Below are positions 1-6,546 of a stretch of 11,577 nt of DNA, one piece after another. Every line of letters starts with the position of its first letter. The first letter of the stretch is position 1. This DNA comes from Oscillospiraceae bacterium. Lineage in GTDB: Bacteria > Bacillota_A > Clostridia > Oscillospirales > Oscillospiraceae. The stretch lies in NCBI GenBank assembly GCA_017381835.1, contig JAFOBK010000051.1:1-11577 (forward strand), written 5' to 3'. A program made the translations under genes and the position numbers. Under the pieces are notes generated by a model. The model was not told the origin of the DNA. It was given only the letters and a program-made list of their open reading frames with translations, and searched no databases.

Positions 1-494
1 ACATTGAAGGTCATGGAATAAGCGCAGGGATACAGCGCCATCTCATGGAGGTCTTCAAAGGTATAGATGTTGGTCATAATACGGCGGGATGCGGGGTTAT
101 TTTTCAGATCAAACAGGACACGGTCAACCTGGTCGAACATACCTTCCTTATACTGATGCTTCACACCCAGCTGATAGCCGTAGGCCTTGCCGATGGTGCC
201 GTCTTCCTGAGCCCACTCGTCCCATACATGGCTGCCCAGGTCGCAGATACGGTTGGACTTCTTCTGCCAGATCCACAGCAGTTCATCCAGGGCAGACTTC
301 CAGTAGGTGCGGCGCAGGGTCATCAGTGGGAATTCTTCCTTCAGGTTATAACGGTTGACCACACCGAATTTCTTCACGGTATGGGCGGGGGTGCCATCCT
401 CCCAATGGGGACGGACCTGCAGATCGGTATCATAAAATCCGTTTTCCAGGATGTCTTTGCAGGTTTGGATATAGAGTTCATCAGCTCTGCTCAT
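1..494 (-). CDS. thyA: Thymidylate synthase, N-terminal part (runs off window start)
   Basis: Reading the minus strand from the ATG at 494 gives an open frame of 164 codons to the window edge with no stop. Thymidylate synthase methylates dUMP to dTMP with methylenetetrahydrofolate in the cytoplasm. Visible family features are an early folate/dUMP-region segment around residues 44-62 (FGVVNRYNLKEEFPLMTLRR), the ELLWIW segment near 71-76, the stretch GKAYGYQLG at 102-110, the paired arginines of ASRRI near 135-139, and the catalytic-cysteine region with C157 in YPCAYSMTFN. In many ThyA proteins this last stretch is PCH; here it is PCA, as in some Firmicutes-type ThyA. The start is set by an AAGGAGA site at 501-507, six bases upstream of ATG. 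The C-terminal part lies outside the window, so completeness cannot be judged. The gene diverges from the lipoprotein at 679. Confidence 0.93.
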   Translation of the reverse strand, partial: MSRADELYIQTCKDILENGFYDTDLQVRPHWEDGTPAHTVKKFGVVNRYNLKEEFPLMTLRRTYWKSALDELLWIWQKKSNRICDLGSHVWDEWAQEDGTIGKAYGYQLGVKHQYKEGMFDQVDRVLFDLKNNPASRRIMTNIYTFEDLHEMALYPCAYSMTFN

Positions 495-520
495 AGGTAT
501 TCTCCTTCTATTTTTTCTTC

Positions 521-548
521 ATTGTACCACAGCAACAGCAGAAATCAA
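521..548 (-). promoter_or_regulatory. Promoter for thyA
   Basis: On the minus strand, TTGATT (543-548) and TACAAT (521-526) are separated by 16 bases. The -10 is preceded by TGG, forming an extended -10. The predicted transcription start near 514 leaves a leader of about 20 bases containing the AAGGAGA site. This is a consensus match read by eye. Confidence 0.6.
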
Positions 549-607
549 ACGATTTTTTATATCTTTGCGTTTTCCTAAATATTTGTTTACTTTTTTAATT
601 TTAGTTC

Positions 608-635
608 TTGCTTTTTTCGCAAATAGTGCTAGAAT
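608..635 (+). promoter_or_regulatory. Promoter for the YD-repeat lipoprotein
   Basis: TTGCTT (608-613) and TAGAAT (630-635) are separated by 16 bases in an AT-rich divergent region. Transcription would begin near 642, leaving a leader of roughly 37 bases with GAGG at 665-668 before the ATG at 679. The thyA promoter faces the other way about 60 bases upstream. Confidence 0.6.
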
Positions 636-678
636 CTAACAGGATGATTTTTTGAATAATAAACGAGGTAATAATGCG

Positions 679-1401
679 ATGAAAAAACTGATTTGCCTGC
701 TGCTGGCTCTGGTGATGGTTATGGCTATGACCGCCTGCGGCGATGAAAACAAGGAACCCTACGAAGAGGCAGTTGCCGCATACAACAACGGTATGTACGA
801 AGAGGCTGCCGAAAAGCTGGCTGCTCTGGGCGACTACAAGGATGCTGCTCAGCTGCTTTCCTCCATCACCGCCGAAAAGGCCGGTGTTACTATGGAGATT
901 ACCAACGCTGACGGTAATGTTTCCGCTGATGTGGAGTATGTCATCAAGGATGGCAATCTGATCAAGGAAACCTTTACTTATGCCGACGGCACCGTTACCA
1001 AGAACTACTACAAGTACGATGATTCCGGTCTGTGCTCCAGCGAGACTCTGAATCAGATTGACGGCGGCAAGGTTGTCATCAGCCATCTGTACGACAACGG
1101 AATCAAGACCCGTTCCATCCGCACCAATGCCGACAAGAGCAAGGACACTTACGAGTACACCTGCGATGAAAGCGGCAAGGTCGTTTCCCATGTGCTGACT
1201 CTGTCTGACGGCACCGTCGAGGAGGCAACCTACTCCTACAACGAGCAGGGTCTGCTGACTGTGATTGCTTCTAATTCCGGCAACACCACTTTCGAATACA
1301 ATGTGTTCGGTGATCTGGTGAAGGAATCTGTGGAGGCAAACGGCGAGGTTGTTACCGCAACCACCTACGCATATGTCTACACCTTTATCGTAAGCAAGTA
1401 A
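679..1401 (+). CDS. Predicted lipoprotein with TPR-like segment and YD-like repeats
   Basis: This encodes 240 residues. The N-terminus has a lysine pair, a hydrophobic core and a lipobox-like AMTAC with the cysteine at position 20, so the protein is probably lipid-anchored on the outer face of the membrane. Residues 27-62 (YEEAVAAYNNGMYEEAAEKL and the following GDYKDAAQLL) look like a short TPR-type helical hairpin. From about residue 85 the chain is beta-rich with loosely spaced aromatic-Tyr-Asn/Asp and Gly units: YKYDDSGL (111-118), YEYTCDESGK (158-167), YSYNEQGLL (185-193) and FEYNVFGDL (205-213). These resemble YD/RHS-type repeats but are degenerate and few. The start is taken at 679 because GAGG (665-668) lies 10 bases upstream and the signal peptide begins there; a TTG nine codons upstream (652) would add a polar extension before the signal sequence. 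No enzymatic motif is visible and I do not assign a function. It has its own promoter and terminator, so it is probably monocistronic. Confidence 0.85.
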   Translation: MKKLICLLLALVMVMAMTACGDENKEPYEEAVAAYNNGMYEEAAEKLAALGDYKDAAQLLSSITAEKAGVTMEITNADGNVSADVEYVIKDGNLIKETFTYADGTVTKNYYKYDDSGLCSSETLNQIDGGKVVISHLYDNGIKTRSIRTNADKSKDTYEYTCDESGKVVSHVLTLSDGTVEEATYSYNEQGLLTVIASNSGNTTFEYNVFGDLVKESVEANGEVVTATTYAYVYTFIVSK

Positions 1402-1410
1402 CCAAACAGA

Positions 1411-1444
1411 AAATCCCGGAAGCAAAGGCTTCCGGGATTTTTTT
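1411..1444 (+). terminator. Bidirectional Rho-independent terminator
   Basis: A perfect 13-bp stem (AAATCCCGGAAGC at 1411-1423 with its complement at 1428-1440) and a four-base loop are followed by TTTT on the plus strand. The minus strand also reads into a T-rich stretch after the hairpin. It sits between the lipoprotein stop (1401) and the converging DprA-like stop (1443), and probably serves both transcripts. Confidence 0.9.
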
Positions 1445-2336
1445 ATTCTTGCATAAAGTTGAAATTCTGCCGGCTCAACATGGCCAGGTTTTGCAGATCA
1501 CTTGCCGTAATCCCCTGCACCCCGCGATTTTGGAGTTCTAACGTACCTTCCCTGCCGTCATCAAAAATGCATATCGGATTCCATCCGTTTTTCAGATTAT
1601 GGCAGATACCATCCCAGGTGCCGCCTTTTCCAAGGGTACATTGGGCTGCAATCGTCAACTCCGCCAGGGTATGAATCACATAGTTGCGATGGAGGGCGCG
1701 CTGGGCAGAAAAAGACTGATCAAAATCATCCAGAGAAAGCCACAGCACATTGCGCACCAGCGGCTGCTTCTGCAGCGAATCCGCCACCACGCTGATCACC
1801 TGTCCTCCGGCTTCCAGGGCTGCTCGTTGCGCCGCCTGATCAGCGCCCCGGGCATTGCCGGATACCAGCACATACCCCTGCTTCGCAATTTGCCGGCCTG
1901 CTTCTTCGGCAAAGAGAAGGTTATCTTCATATAGATCGCGGCTTCCGATCACCGCCACGGCAGGTCGGTTCAGCAGCGAAATATCACCTTTTGCCCAAAT
2001 AACACCGGGGCAATCCATTCCCAAACGGCGGCGTACCGCTGCAGGATAGATTGGATTCAAACGGGTGATTGGGTAGCAATCACAGTTTTCCGCTCTGCGT
2101 AAGCTTTCCCGCAATTGATTGGTGCCGGAAAGCAGACCGTAGATACGCTGTGCCATAGGGATATCGTATCCCAATTTCAGCAGATCTTCTACACACAGAT
2201 CCCGGGAGCTGATTTCCTTTTCTGCCGCCTGTACCCGTTTAGCCAGATTCCGGAACTGGGCTACGGTAAGAGGATTTCTCTCCGGATCACCCAAAGAGCT
2301 TGTCAGCAGCAGGAATCCCTGCTCCGGGCCGGTCAA
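1443..2336 (-). CDS. DprA/Smf-like DNA-processing family protein, divergent
   Basis: This encodes 297 residues with a DprA-type Rossmann core. VAVIGSRDLYEDN (127-139) matches the first strand and nucleotide-binding turn. YVLVSGNARGADQAA (155-169) matches the family's SG-x-A-x-G-x-D element, but with GAD instead of the usual GID and without the following AH. LHRNYVIHTLAE (215-226) stands where DprA has RNRIIAGLS. The usual SGSLxTA stretch is replaced by GKGGTWDG (236-243). The segment before residue 115 could be a helical N-terminal domain like the SAM-like domain of DprA, and LNPIYPAAVRRR (93-104) fits the family's YPxxL region. There is no clear C-terminal winged helix. DprA loads RecA on incoming single-stranded DNA in transformation; whether this protein does so is uncertain. 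It begins with TTG inside the helicase stop (TTGA, 2333-2336) with only a weak AAGAAG upstream, suggesting reinitiation after the helicase. Confidence 0.75.
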   Translation of the reverse strand: MTGPEQGFLLLTSSLGDPERNPLTVAQFRNLAKRVQAAEKEISSRDLCVEDLLKLGYDIPMAQRIYGLLSGTNQLRESLRRAENCDCYPITRLNPIYPAAVRRRLGMDCPGVIWAKGDISLLNRPAVAVIGSRDLYEDNLLFAEEAGRQIAKQGYVLVSGNARGADQAAQRAALEAGGQVISVVADSLQKQPLVRNVLWLSLDDFDQSFSAQRALHRNYVIHTLAELTIAAQCTLGKGGTWDGICHNLKNGWNPICIFDDGREGTLELQNRGVQGITASDLQNLAMLSRQNFNFMQE

Positions 2337-3520
2337 CGGAAACGCTTCTTGATAACGGGCGCCTTCACCTCTTCCACCGTCAGGCTACCGTCCTCACCCA
2401 GAAGCATGGGTTTGATGGTGTAATTGGAGTATTTTGCAATCTCGTCCAGCTTTGCCTTCTCGGGGAAATTGCCGATGATAGACCAGGCAACACCCTTGCG
2501 CTTAGCACGGCCGGTACGGCCGATGCGGTGGACATAGTATTCATTTTCTTCGGGAATGTCAAAGTTAATAACGCAATCCACATCGTCCACATCGATGCCG
2601 CGGGAAGCAACATCGGTGGCGATCAGAATTGCCAGCTTGCCGTCACGATATTTCTGCATAGTCTTTTCCCGCTGGCTCTGACGAATATCGCCATGGATGC
2701 AGTCACAGTCGGCACCGGCTCTCTGGAAATCATCAGAAAGCCGCTGGCACATATGCTTGGTATTGCAGAAGATGATCACCCGCTCATAACCCTGGGTGCG
2801 GATCAGCCGCAAGGTGGTTTCCGCCTTCTCCAGGGGGGTAACGGTAATGGAGTACTGATCAATATCGGGGCGGTCTTCCTGCTTGGGTTCTACGGTGATC
2901 TCCACCTCATCACGCTGATACATCCAGGAAACGGTCATGACCTCCTGGGAAATGGTAGCGGAGAACAGGCCCAGGTTTTTACGGTTTTTGACCTTTTCGA
3001 TGATCTTGGTAACATCCTTGAAAAAGCCCATATCCAGCATCCGGTCGGCTTCATCCAGCACCACGGTCTGGATCTTATCCAGGCGGATATTCTTGCGGTT
3101 ATAATGGTCCATCAGACGGCCGGGGGTAGCCACCACGATCTGGGGTTTCTTCTCCAGCTGCTTTGCCTGGCCTACAATGCCGGCGCCGCCGTAAAGAACA
3201 GCCACGCGGATGCCGCTGTAATAGGTCAGCAGACCTCTCAGCTCGTCACCGATCTGAATAGCCAGTTCCCGGGTGGGTGCCAGGATCAGACCCTGGACTT
3301 CCTGCAGCTGGGGATCCACATGCTCGATCATAGGGATGCCGAAAGCAAAGGTCTTGCCGGTGCCGGTGGGGGCTTTTGCAATAACATCCTTCCACTGCAT
3401 GAAGCAGGGAATCGCCTCCTGCTGGATGGTAGTGGGGTATCCGTAACCCTTCTTCTCCAATGCCTTCAGCATGGCATCGGAAAGGCCCAGGTCTTTAAAC
3501 ATAATATTACTTTCTTCCAT
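2333..3520 (-). CDS. DEAD-box ATP-dependent RNA helicase
   Basis: This 395-residue cytoplasmic protein has the full superfamily 2 motif set in order: Q motif GYGYPTTIQ (25-33), Walker A APTGTGKT (50-57), PTRELA (82-87), TPGR (132-135), DEAD (156-159), SAT (187-189), VIIFCNTK (248-255), ATDVASRGID (301-310) and HRIGRTGRA (331-339). DEAD-box proteins unwind short RNA duplexes in ribosome assembly, mRNA decay or cold adaptation. The chain stops about 55 residues after motif VI and has no RNA-binding C-terminal domain of the DbpA or CsdA type, so the specific role cannot be read. The ATG at 3520 is chosen because AAAGGAC (3531-3537) lies 10 bases upstream and the promoter -10 is at 3557-3562. A longer frame from 3670 would start upstream of the promoter. 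An ATG at 3502 (MFKDLGL) is the main alternative. The gene is co-transcribed with the DprA-like gene. Confidence 0.93.
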   Translation of the reverse strand: MEESNIMFKDLGLSDAMLKALEKKGYGYPTTIQQEAIPCFMQWKDVIAKAPTGTGKTFAFGIPMIEHVDPQLQEVQGLILAPTRELAIQIGDELRGLLTYYSGIRVAVLYGGAGIVGQAKQLEKKPQIVVATPGRLMDHYNRKNIRLDKIQTVVLDEADRMLDMGFFKDVTKIIEKVKNRKNLGLFSATISQEVMTVSWMYQRDEVEITVEPKQEDRPDIDQYSITVTPLEKAETTLRLIRTQGYERVIIFCNTKHMCQRLSDDFQRAGADCDCIHGDIRQSQREKTMQKYRDGKLAILIATDVASRGIDVDDVDCVINFDIPEENEYYVHRIGRTGRAKRKGVAWSIIGNFPEKAKLDEIAKYSNYTIKPMLLGEDGSLTVEEVKAPVIKKRFR

Positions 3521-3556
3521 TGAGAAATTCGTCCTTTTTCTATGTATTGTTTTGCT

Positions 3557-3585
3557 ATTGTAGCAGTTTTTCCGAAAATAAGCAA
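3557..3585 (-). promoter_or_regulatory. Promoter for the DEAD-box helicase / DprA-like operon
   Basis: On the minus strand, TTGCTT (3580-3585) and TACAAT (3557-3562) are separated by exactly 17 bases. Transcription would start near 3550, about 30 bases before the ATG at 3520. This position argues against an N-terminal extension of the helicase to 3670. Confidence 0.7.
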
Positions 3586-3656
3586 CTATCCTTTCCTCCC
3601 GAAGATACTTTTCATCGAAATTAATAGAAAATTCACCTTTGAAACTGCCCCCACAG

Positions 3657-3685
3657 TTGCAACCGGACACAAAATATGCTATATT
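3657..3685 (+). promoter_or_regulatory. Promoter for the tmk operon
   Basis: TTGCAA (3657-3662) and TATATT (3680-3685) are separated by 17 bases. Transcription would start near 3692, leaving a leader of about 47 bases with AGGAGA at 3725-3730. The -10 lies within the loop of an inverted repeat, listed separately. Confidence 0.65.
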
Positions 3686-3704
3686 TTATGGTGATATTTT
3701 GTGT
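3667..3704. repeat. 11-bp inverted repeat bracketing the tmk -10 element
   Basis: ACACAAAATAT at 3667-3677 is the exact reverse complement of ATATTTTGTGT at 3694-3704, with a 16-base centre. The centre contains the TATATT -10 (3680-3685) and the likely start point. The left arm would not be transcribed from this promoter, so this is more likely a protein-binding site than an RNA hairpin. ATATTTT also occurs directly repeated at 3681-3687 and 3694-3700. A role as an operator is inference, and AT-richness makes chance more likely than the arm length suggests. Confidence 0.5.
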
Positions 3705-3738
3705 TCACAGAACGCTCGCAAGATAGGAGATAAGAAAA

Positions 3739-4407
3739 ATGGGCAAACTGATTGTCATAGAAGGCACTGACGGCTCCGGCAAATCCACTCAGTTTCAAAA
3801 ACTGTATCAGCATTTGCAGGCCGACGGTGTTCCTTTTGAACATATTGTTTTTCCCCGCTATAAAGAGGAAAGTTCCGCGCTGATCCGGATGTATCTGGGC
3901 GGCCAGTTTGGCGAGAAGCCCTCCGATGTAAATGCCTATGCTGCTTCTTCCTTTTACGCAGTGGATCGCTTTGCATCCTATAAGATGGATTGGGGCAAAT
4001 GGTACGAAGAAGGCGGTCTGGTGCTGTCTGACCGGTACACCACCTCCAATGCTGTCCATCAGGCATCCAAAGAGCCAGAGGAAAAGCAGGGAGACTTTTT
4101 AAAGTGGCTGTATGACTTTGAATACGATAAGCTGGGGCTTCCCCGTCCTGACCTGACCATCTACCTGGATGTACCCACGGACTTTACCGAAAAACTGCTT
4201 CGTGGTCGGGAAGCCGATACCAACACCAAGGCAGATATCCACGAAAAGGATATGGCATATCTGGCCACCTGCCGCAATACCGGCAGAAAGGCCGCTGCTT
4301 TCTACGGCTGGACTGTGATCAACTGTGTTCAGGACGGTCAGATGCGCAGCATCGAAGATATTCACGAAGAGATTTACGCACATGTGAAAAAGTGCCTGGA
4401 GGATTAA
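3739..4407 (+). CDS. tmk: Thymidylate kinase (dTMP kinase)
   Basis: This 222-residue P-loop kinase phosphorylates dTMP to dTDP. The Walker A is GTDGSGKST (9-17), FPRY (38-41) matches the family's FPR element at the substrate site, D76-R77 falls in the conserved dTMP-binding region, and SDRYTTSN (97-104) is the DR[YH] signature. The LID-like region near residues 155-172 (RGREADTNTKADIHEKDM) carries arginines. The length is close to the usual 205-215. It differs from E. coli-type Tmk in the long stretch around 42-75, so a broader deoxynucleoside monophosphate kinase specificity cannot be excluded. AGGAGA at 3725-3730, eight bases upstream, fixes the ATG. It is the first gene of a four-gene operon, with only two bases before the DJ-1-family start. 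No holB follows it, unlike many Firmicutes. Confidence 0.9.
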   Translation: MGKLIVIEGTDGSGKSTQFQKLYQHLQADGVPFEHIVFPRYKEESSALIRMYLGGQFGEKPSDVNAYAASSFYAVDRFASYKMDWGKWYEEGGLVLSDRYTTSNAVHQASKEPEEKQGDFLKWLYDFEYDKLGLPRPDLTIYLDVPTDFTEKLLRGREADTNTKADIHEKDMAYLATCRNTGRKAAAFYGWTVINCVQDGQMRSIEDIHEEIYAHVKKCLED

Positions 4408-4409
4408 TT

Positions 4410-4952
4410 ATGGTTTACATGTTACTGGGAACCGGTTTTGAAGAAACCGAGGCCATTGCGCCCCTGGATCTGCTGCGCCGCGCCGGTGTGGACGTACTGA
4501 CCGTCGGTGTTACCGGCAAGATCGTATACGGCAGCCACAAGATTGGCGTAGAAGCCGATATTACCATTGATGAAATGGATCTGACTAACCTGGATATGAT
4601 CATTCTGCCCGGCGGTCTGGGGGGCGTTGCTTCCGCAAGAGCCAGCCAGCCTGCTTTGGACGCTTTGAAATTTGCCTGGGAGAACGGCAAGTTTGTGGCT
4701 GCCATCTGCGCAGGCCCCACCGTACTGGCTGACCTGGGCATTACCGACGGCAAGAATGCCACCTGCTACCCCGGCCGTGAAGACGGCATGGGCAGCGCAA
4801 AGATGGCAGAAAATGCAGCCTGCGTCCGTGACGGCAAGCTGATCACCGGCACATCTGCCGGCTGCGCTATTCCCTTCGGTCTGGCATTGGTGGAAGCCCT
4901 GAAGGGCAAAGAAATGGCCGATACCATTGCCCGTCAGATCGTGATTCGCTGA
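4410..4952 (+). CDS. DJ-1/PfpI (ThiJ) family protein
   Basis: This 180-residue protein spans the whole DJ-1 fold. The nucleophile-elbow cysteine is C100 in AAICAGPT (97-104), and the glutamate that activates it is E14 in FEETEA (10-15). LPGGLGG (66-72) is the glycine loop before it. The position matching human DJ-1 His126 is Y120 (CYPG), so the triad is Cys-Glu without that histidine. Close relatives include human DJ-1, E. coli YajL and clostridial paralogues. Reported activities for the family (chaperone, glyoxalase/deglycase, oxidative-stress sensor) are debated and none is assigned here. The ATG at 4410 is chosen over an upstream frame start at 4392 because GGAGGA (4398-4403) sits six bases before it. 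The gene starts two bases after the tmk stop and is followed 14 bases later by mltG. Confidence 0.9.
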   Translation: MVYMLLGTGFEETEAIAPLDLLRRAGVDVLTVGVTGKIVYGSHKIGVEADITIDEMDLTNLDMIILPGGLGGVASARASQPALDALKFAWENGKFVAAICAGPTVLADLGITDGKNATCYPGREDGMGSAKMAENAACVRDGKLITGTSAGCAIPFGLALVEALKGKEMADTIARQIVIR

Positions 4953-4966
4953 TTGGAGGTATCCGA

Positions 4967-6544
4967 ATGGATCAAAATAACGAGAAAGAATTTAAGGATG
5001 TTTTGCAGGATCCCGCCTTGGGTGAGGAGATCGGCGCCGATGAAGCTGCTGTGCGCGCTGCCGGCCTTACCCATCCCAATGAGGTGGAACTGGAAAATAT
5101 CCTGGCTGAAGATTGGGACAGTGTTCCCGATCTTCCAGAGTCCGAGGTGATTCCGGAGTTGGGAGAAGAGCCTGCGGCAGCAGAAGAAGCCGCTGCAGAT
5201 GAAGAACCTCTCACTGAAGAAGCAGAAGAGATTGCTCCCGAAGCTCCTGCTGAAGAAGAGCCTGAAGCTCCCATGGCCGATGCGCCCACCCAGGTGATCC
5301 CCGTTGTGGAGGTGCCTGCTCCCCTGCCCCAGGAGGAAGAAGAACAGCCTATGGAAGAGGCAGAAGCGGAAGAATATGTGATCAATCATGTACGCAAAGG
5401 CCGCCCCAAGATGAAGAAGGGTTACGGACTTTTGGGTATTCCCCACATCATTTCCACTGTTATTTGGCTGGCCATCACCCTGATGATCGGTATCTCCCTG
5501 GGCCGCGTGCTTTGGGTCTGCTGCGCGGATGTGATGTCCTTCGGTAAGCCTCCCGTTACCGCCTACATCACCGTCACCGAAGAGGATGATATTGAGACCG
5601 TTTCCAAGAAACTGGCCGATGCCAGCCTGATCCGCTATCCCGGTCTGTTCCAGAAGTTCGCTGAGATTACCGACAAGAGCGAGCGCATTCAGGTGGGCAC
5701 TTACGAACTGGGTTCTCATTTGGACTACAACGCTATGATCAACAACATGGTCTACACCTCTGTGGCCCGTGAAGAAATTGAGATCACCTTCCCCGAAGGC
5801 TATAACACCGCCCAAACCTTCCGTCTGCTGGAAAAAGAGGGTGTATGTTCTGTTGCCGATTTGGAAGAGTGGGCTATGAACGGCGAACTGAATGAATACT
5901 GGTTCCTGGAAGGCCTGGAGCGTACCGACAAGTACTGGCTGGAAGGCTATTTGGCACCGGATACCTACCGGTTCTACACCAATGACGAACCCCGGAATGT
6001 CTTGGAGAAGTTCCTGGATGCCTTCGATGCCCATTTTACGGATATCATGCGGGAAGACCTTGCCGAAATGCAGGAGCGTTATGCAACCATGCTCTCCAAG
6101 GGCGGCTTCAGCAGCGAATATATTGCGGCCAACCCCCTGACCCTGCACCAGGTGCTGACCATTGCCTCCATTGTAGAGCGGGAAACTGCCGACGATGCAG
6201 AGAGCTATGACATTGCATCTGTCTTCTACAACCGTGTTACCGATATCGACATCGGCAGTCTGGGCAGTGATGCCACCGTCTACTATGCCATCGGTGACTA
6301 CTTCCGTGAGCACGGCGAGCTGACCTCTGCGGATCTGGATTCCGACAGTCTCTACAACACCCGTAAGGCACGGGGCATCCCACCCGGACCCATCTGCAAC
6401 CCCGGCGCTTACTCTCTGTACGCAGCGCTGGATCCCAACGACACCAACTACTGCTACTTTATCTACGATTCTGCCAACAACAAGCATCTGTTCTCTGTGA
6501 CTTACGATGAACACCTGCAGAAGGCAGAGGAATTGGGTGAATAA
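4967..6544 (+). CDS. mltG: Endolytic murein transglycosylase MltG (YceG-like) with long acidic N-terminal tail
   Basis: This encodes 525 residues, much longer than the roughly 340 of E. coli MltG. MltG cleaves nascent glycan strands near the membrane and is thought to set peptidoglycan strand length. Residues 1-140 form a cytoplasmic tail rich in Glu, Ala and Pro, followed by a basic patch (RKGRPKMKKG, 143-152) and a single membrane span at about 158-185. LysM-like and YceG domains lie outside: FPEGYNTAQ (275-283), EGYLAPDTYRF (326-336), LTIASIVERET (397-407) with candidate catalytic glutamates E404/E406, SVFYNRV (418-424), SDATVYYAIG (434-443) and KARGIPPGPICNPG (467-480). Where many MltG proteins have DPTVxY, this one has DATVYY. 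The ATG at 4967 has GGAGG (4955-4959) seven bases upstream. The gene is third in the tmk operon, two bases before the U32 gene. Confidence 0.92.
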   Translation: MDQNNEKEFKDVLQDPALGEEIGADEAAVRAAGLTHPNEVELENILAEDWDSVPDLPESEVIPELGEEPAAAEEAAADEEPLTEEAEEIAPEAPAEEEPEAPMADAPTQVIPVVEVPAPLPQEEEEQPMEEAEAEEYVINHVRKGRPKMKKGYGLLGIPHIISTVIWLAITLMIGISLGRVLWVCCADVMSFGKPPVTAYITVTEEDDIETVSKKLADASLIRYPGLFQKFAEITDKSERIQVGTYELGSHLDYNAMINNMVYTSVAREEIEITFPEGYNTAQTFRLLEKEGVCSVADLEEWAMNGELNEYWFLEGLERTDKYWLEGYLAPDTYRFYTNDEPRNVLEKFLDAFDAHFTDIMREDLAEMQERYATMLSKGGFSSEYIAANPLTLHQVLTIASIVERETADDAESYDIASVFYNRVTDIDIGSLGSDATVYYAIGDYFREHGELTSADLDSDSLYNTRKARGIPPGPICNPGAYSLYAALDPNDTNYCYFIYDSANNKHLFSVTYDEHLQKAEELGE

Positions 6545-6546
6545 TC

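Noticed and set aside
601..1425. 274-codon open frame on the minus strand opposite the lipoprotein gene
   Set aside because: It would start inside the terminator and run opposite a clear lipoprotein with signal peptide; no support for expression.
2300..3523. 407-codon open frame on the plus strand opposite the helicase
   Set aside because: It is an antisense shadow of a complete DEAD-box gene; the translation has no family features and no promoter.
3521..3670. 50-residue N-terminal extension of the DEAD-box helicase from 3670
   Set aside because: It contains the helicase promoter (3557-3585), so it would not be transcribed from it, and its sequence resembles no helicase extension.
1..4407. 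thyA and tmk as one dTTP-synthesis cluster
   Set aside because: They are on opposite strands about 3.2 kb apart with three unrelated genes and separate promoters between; proximity may be chance.
4934..6514. 526-codon open frame on the minus strand opposite mltG
   Set aside because: It mirrors the codon bias of mltG, has low-complexity translation, no ribosome site and no domain, and would swallow a complete recognised gene.
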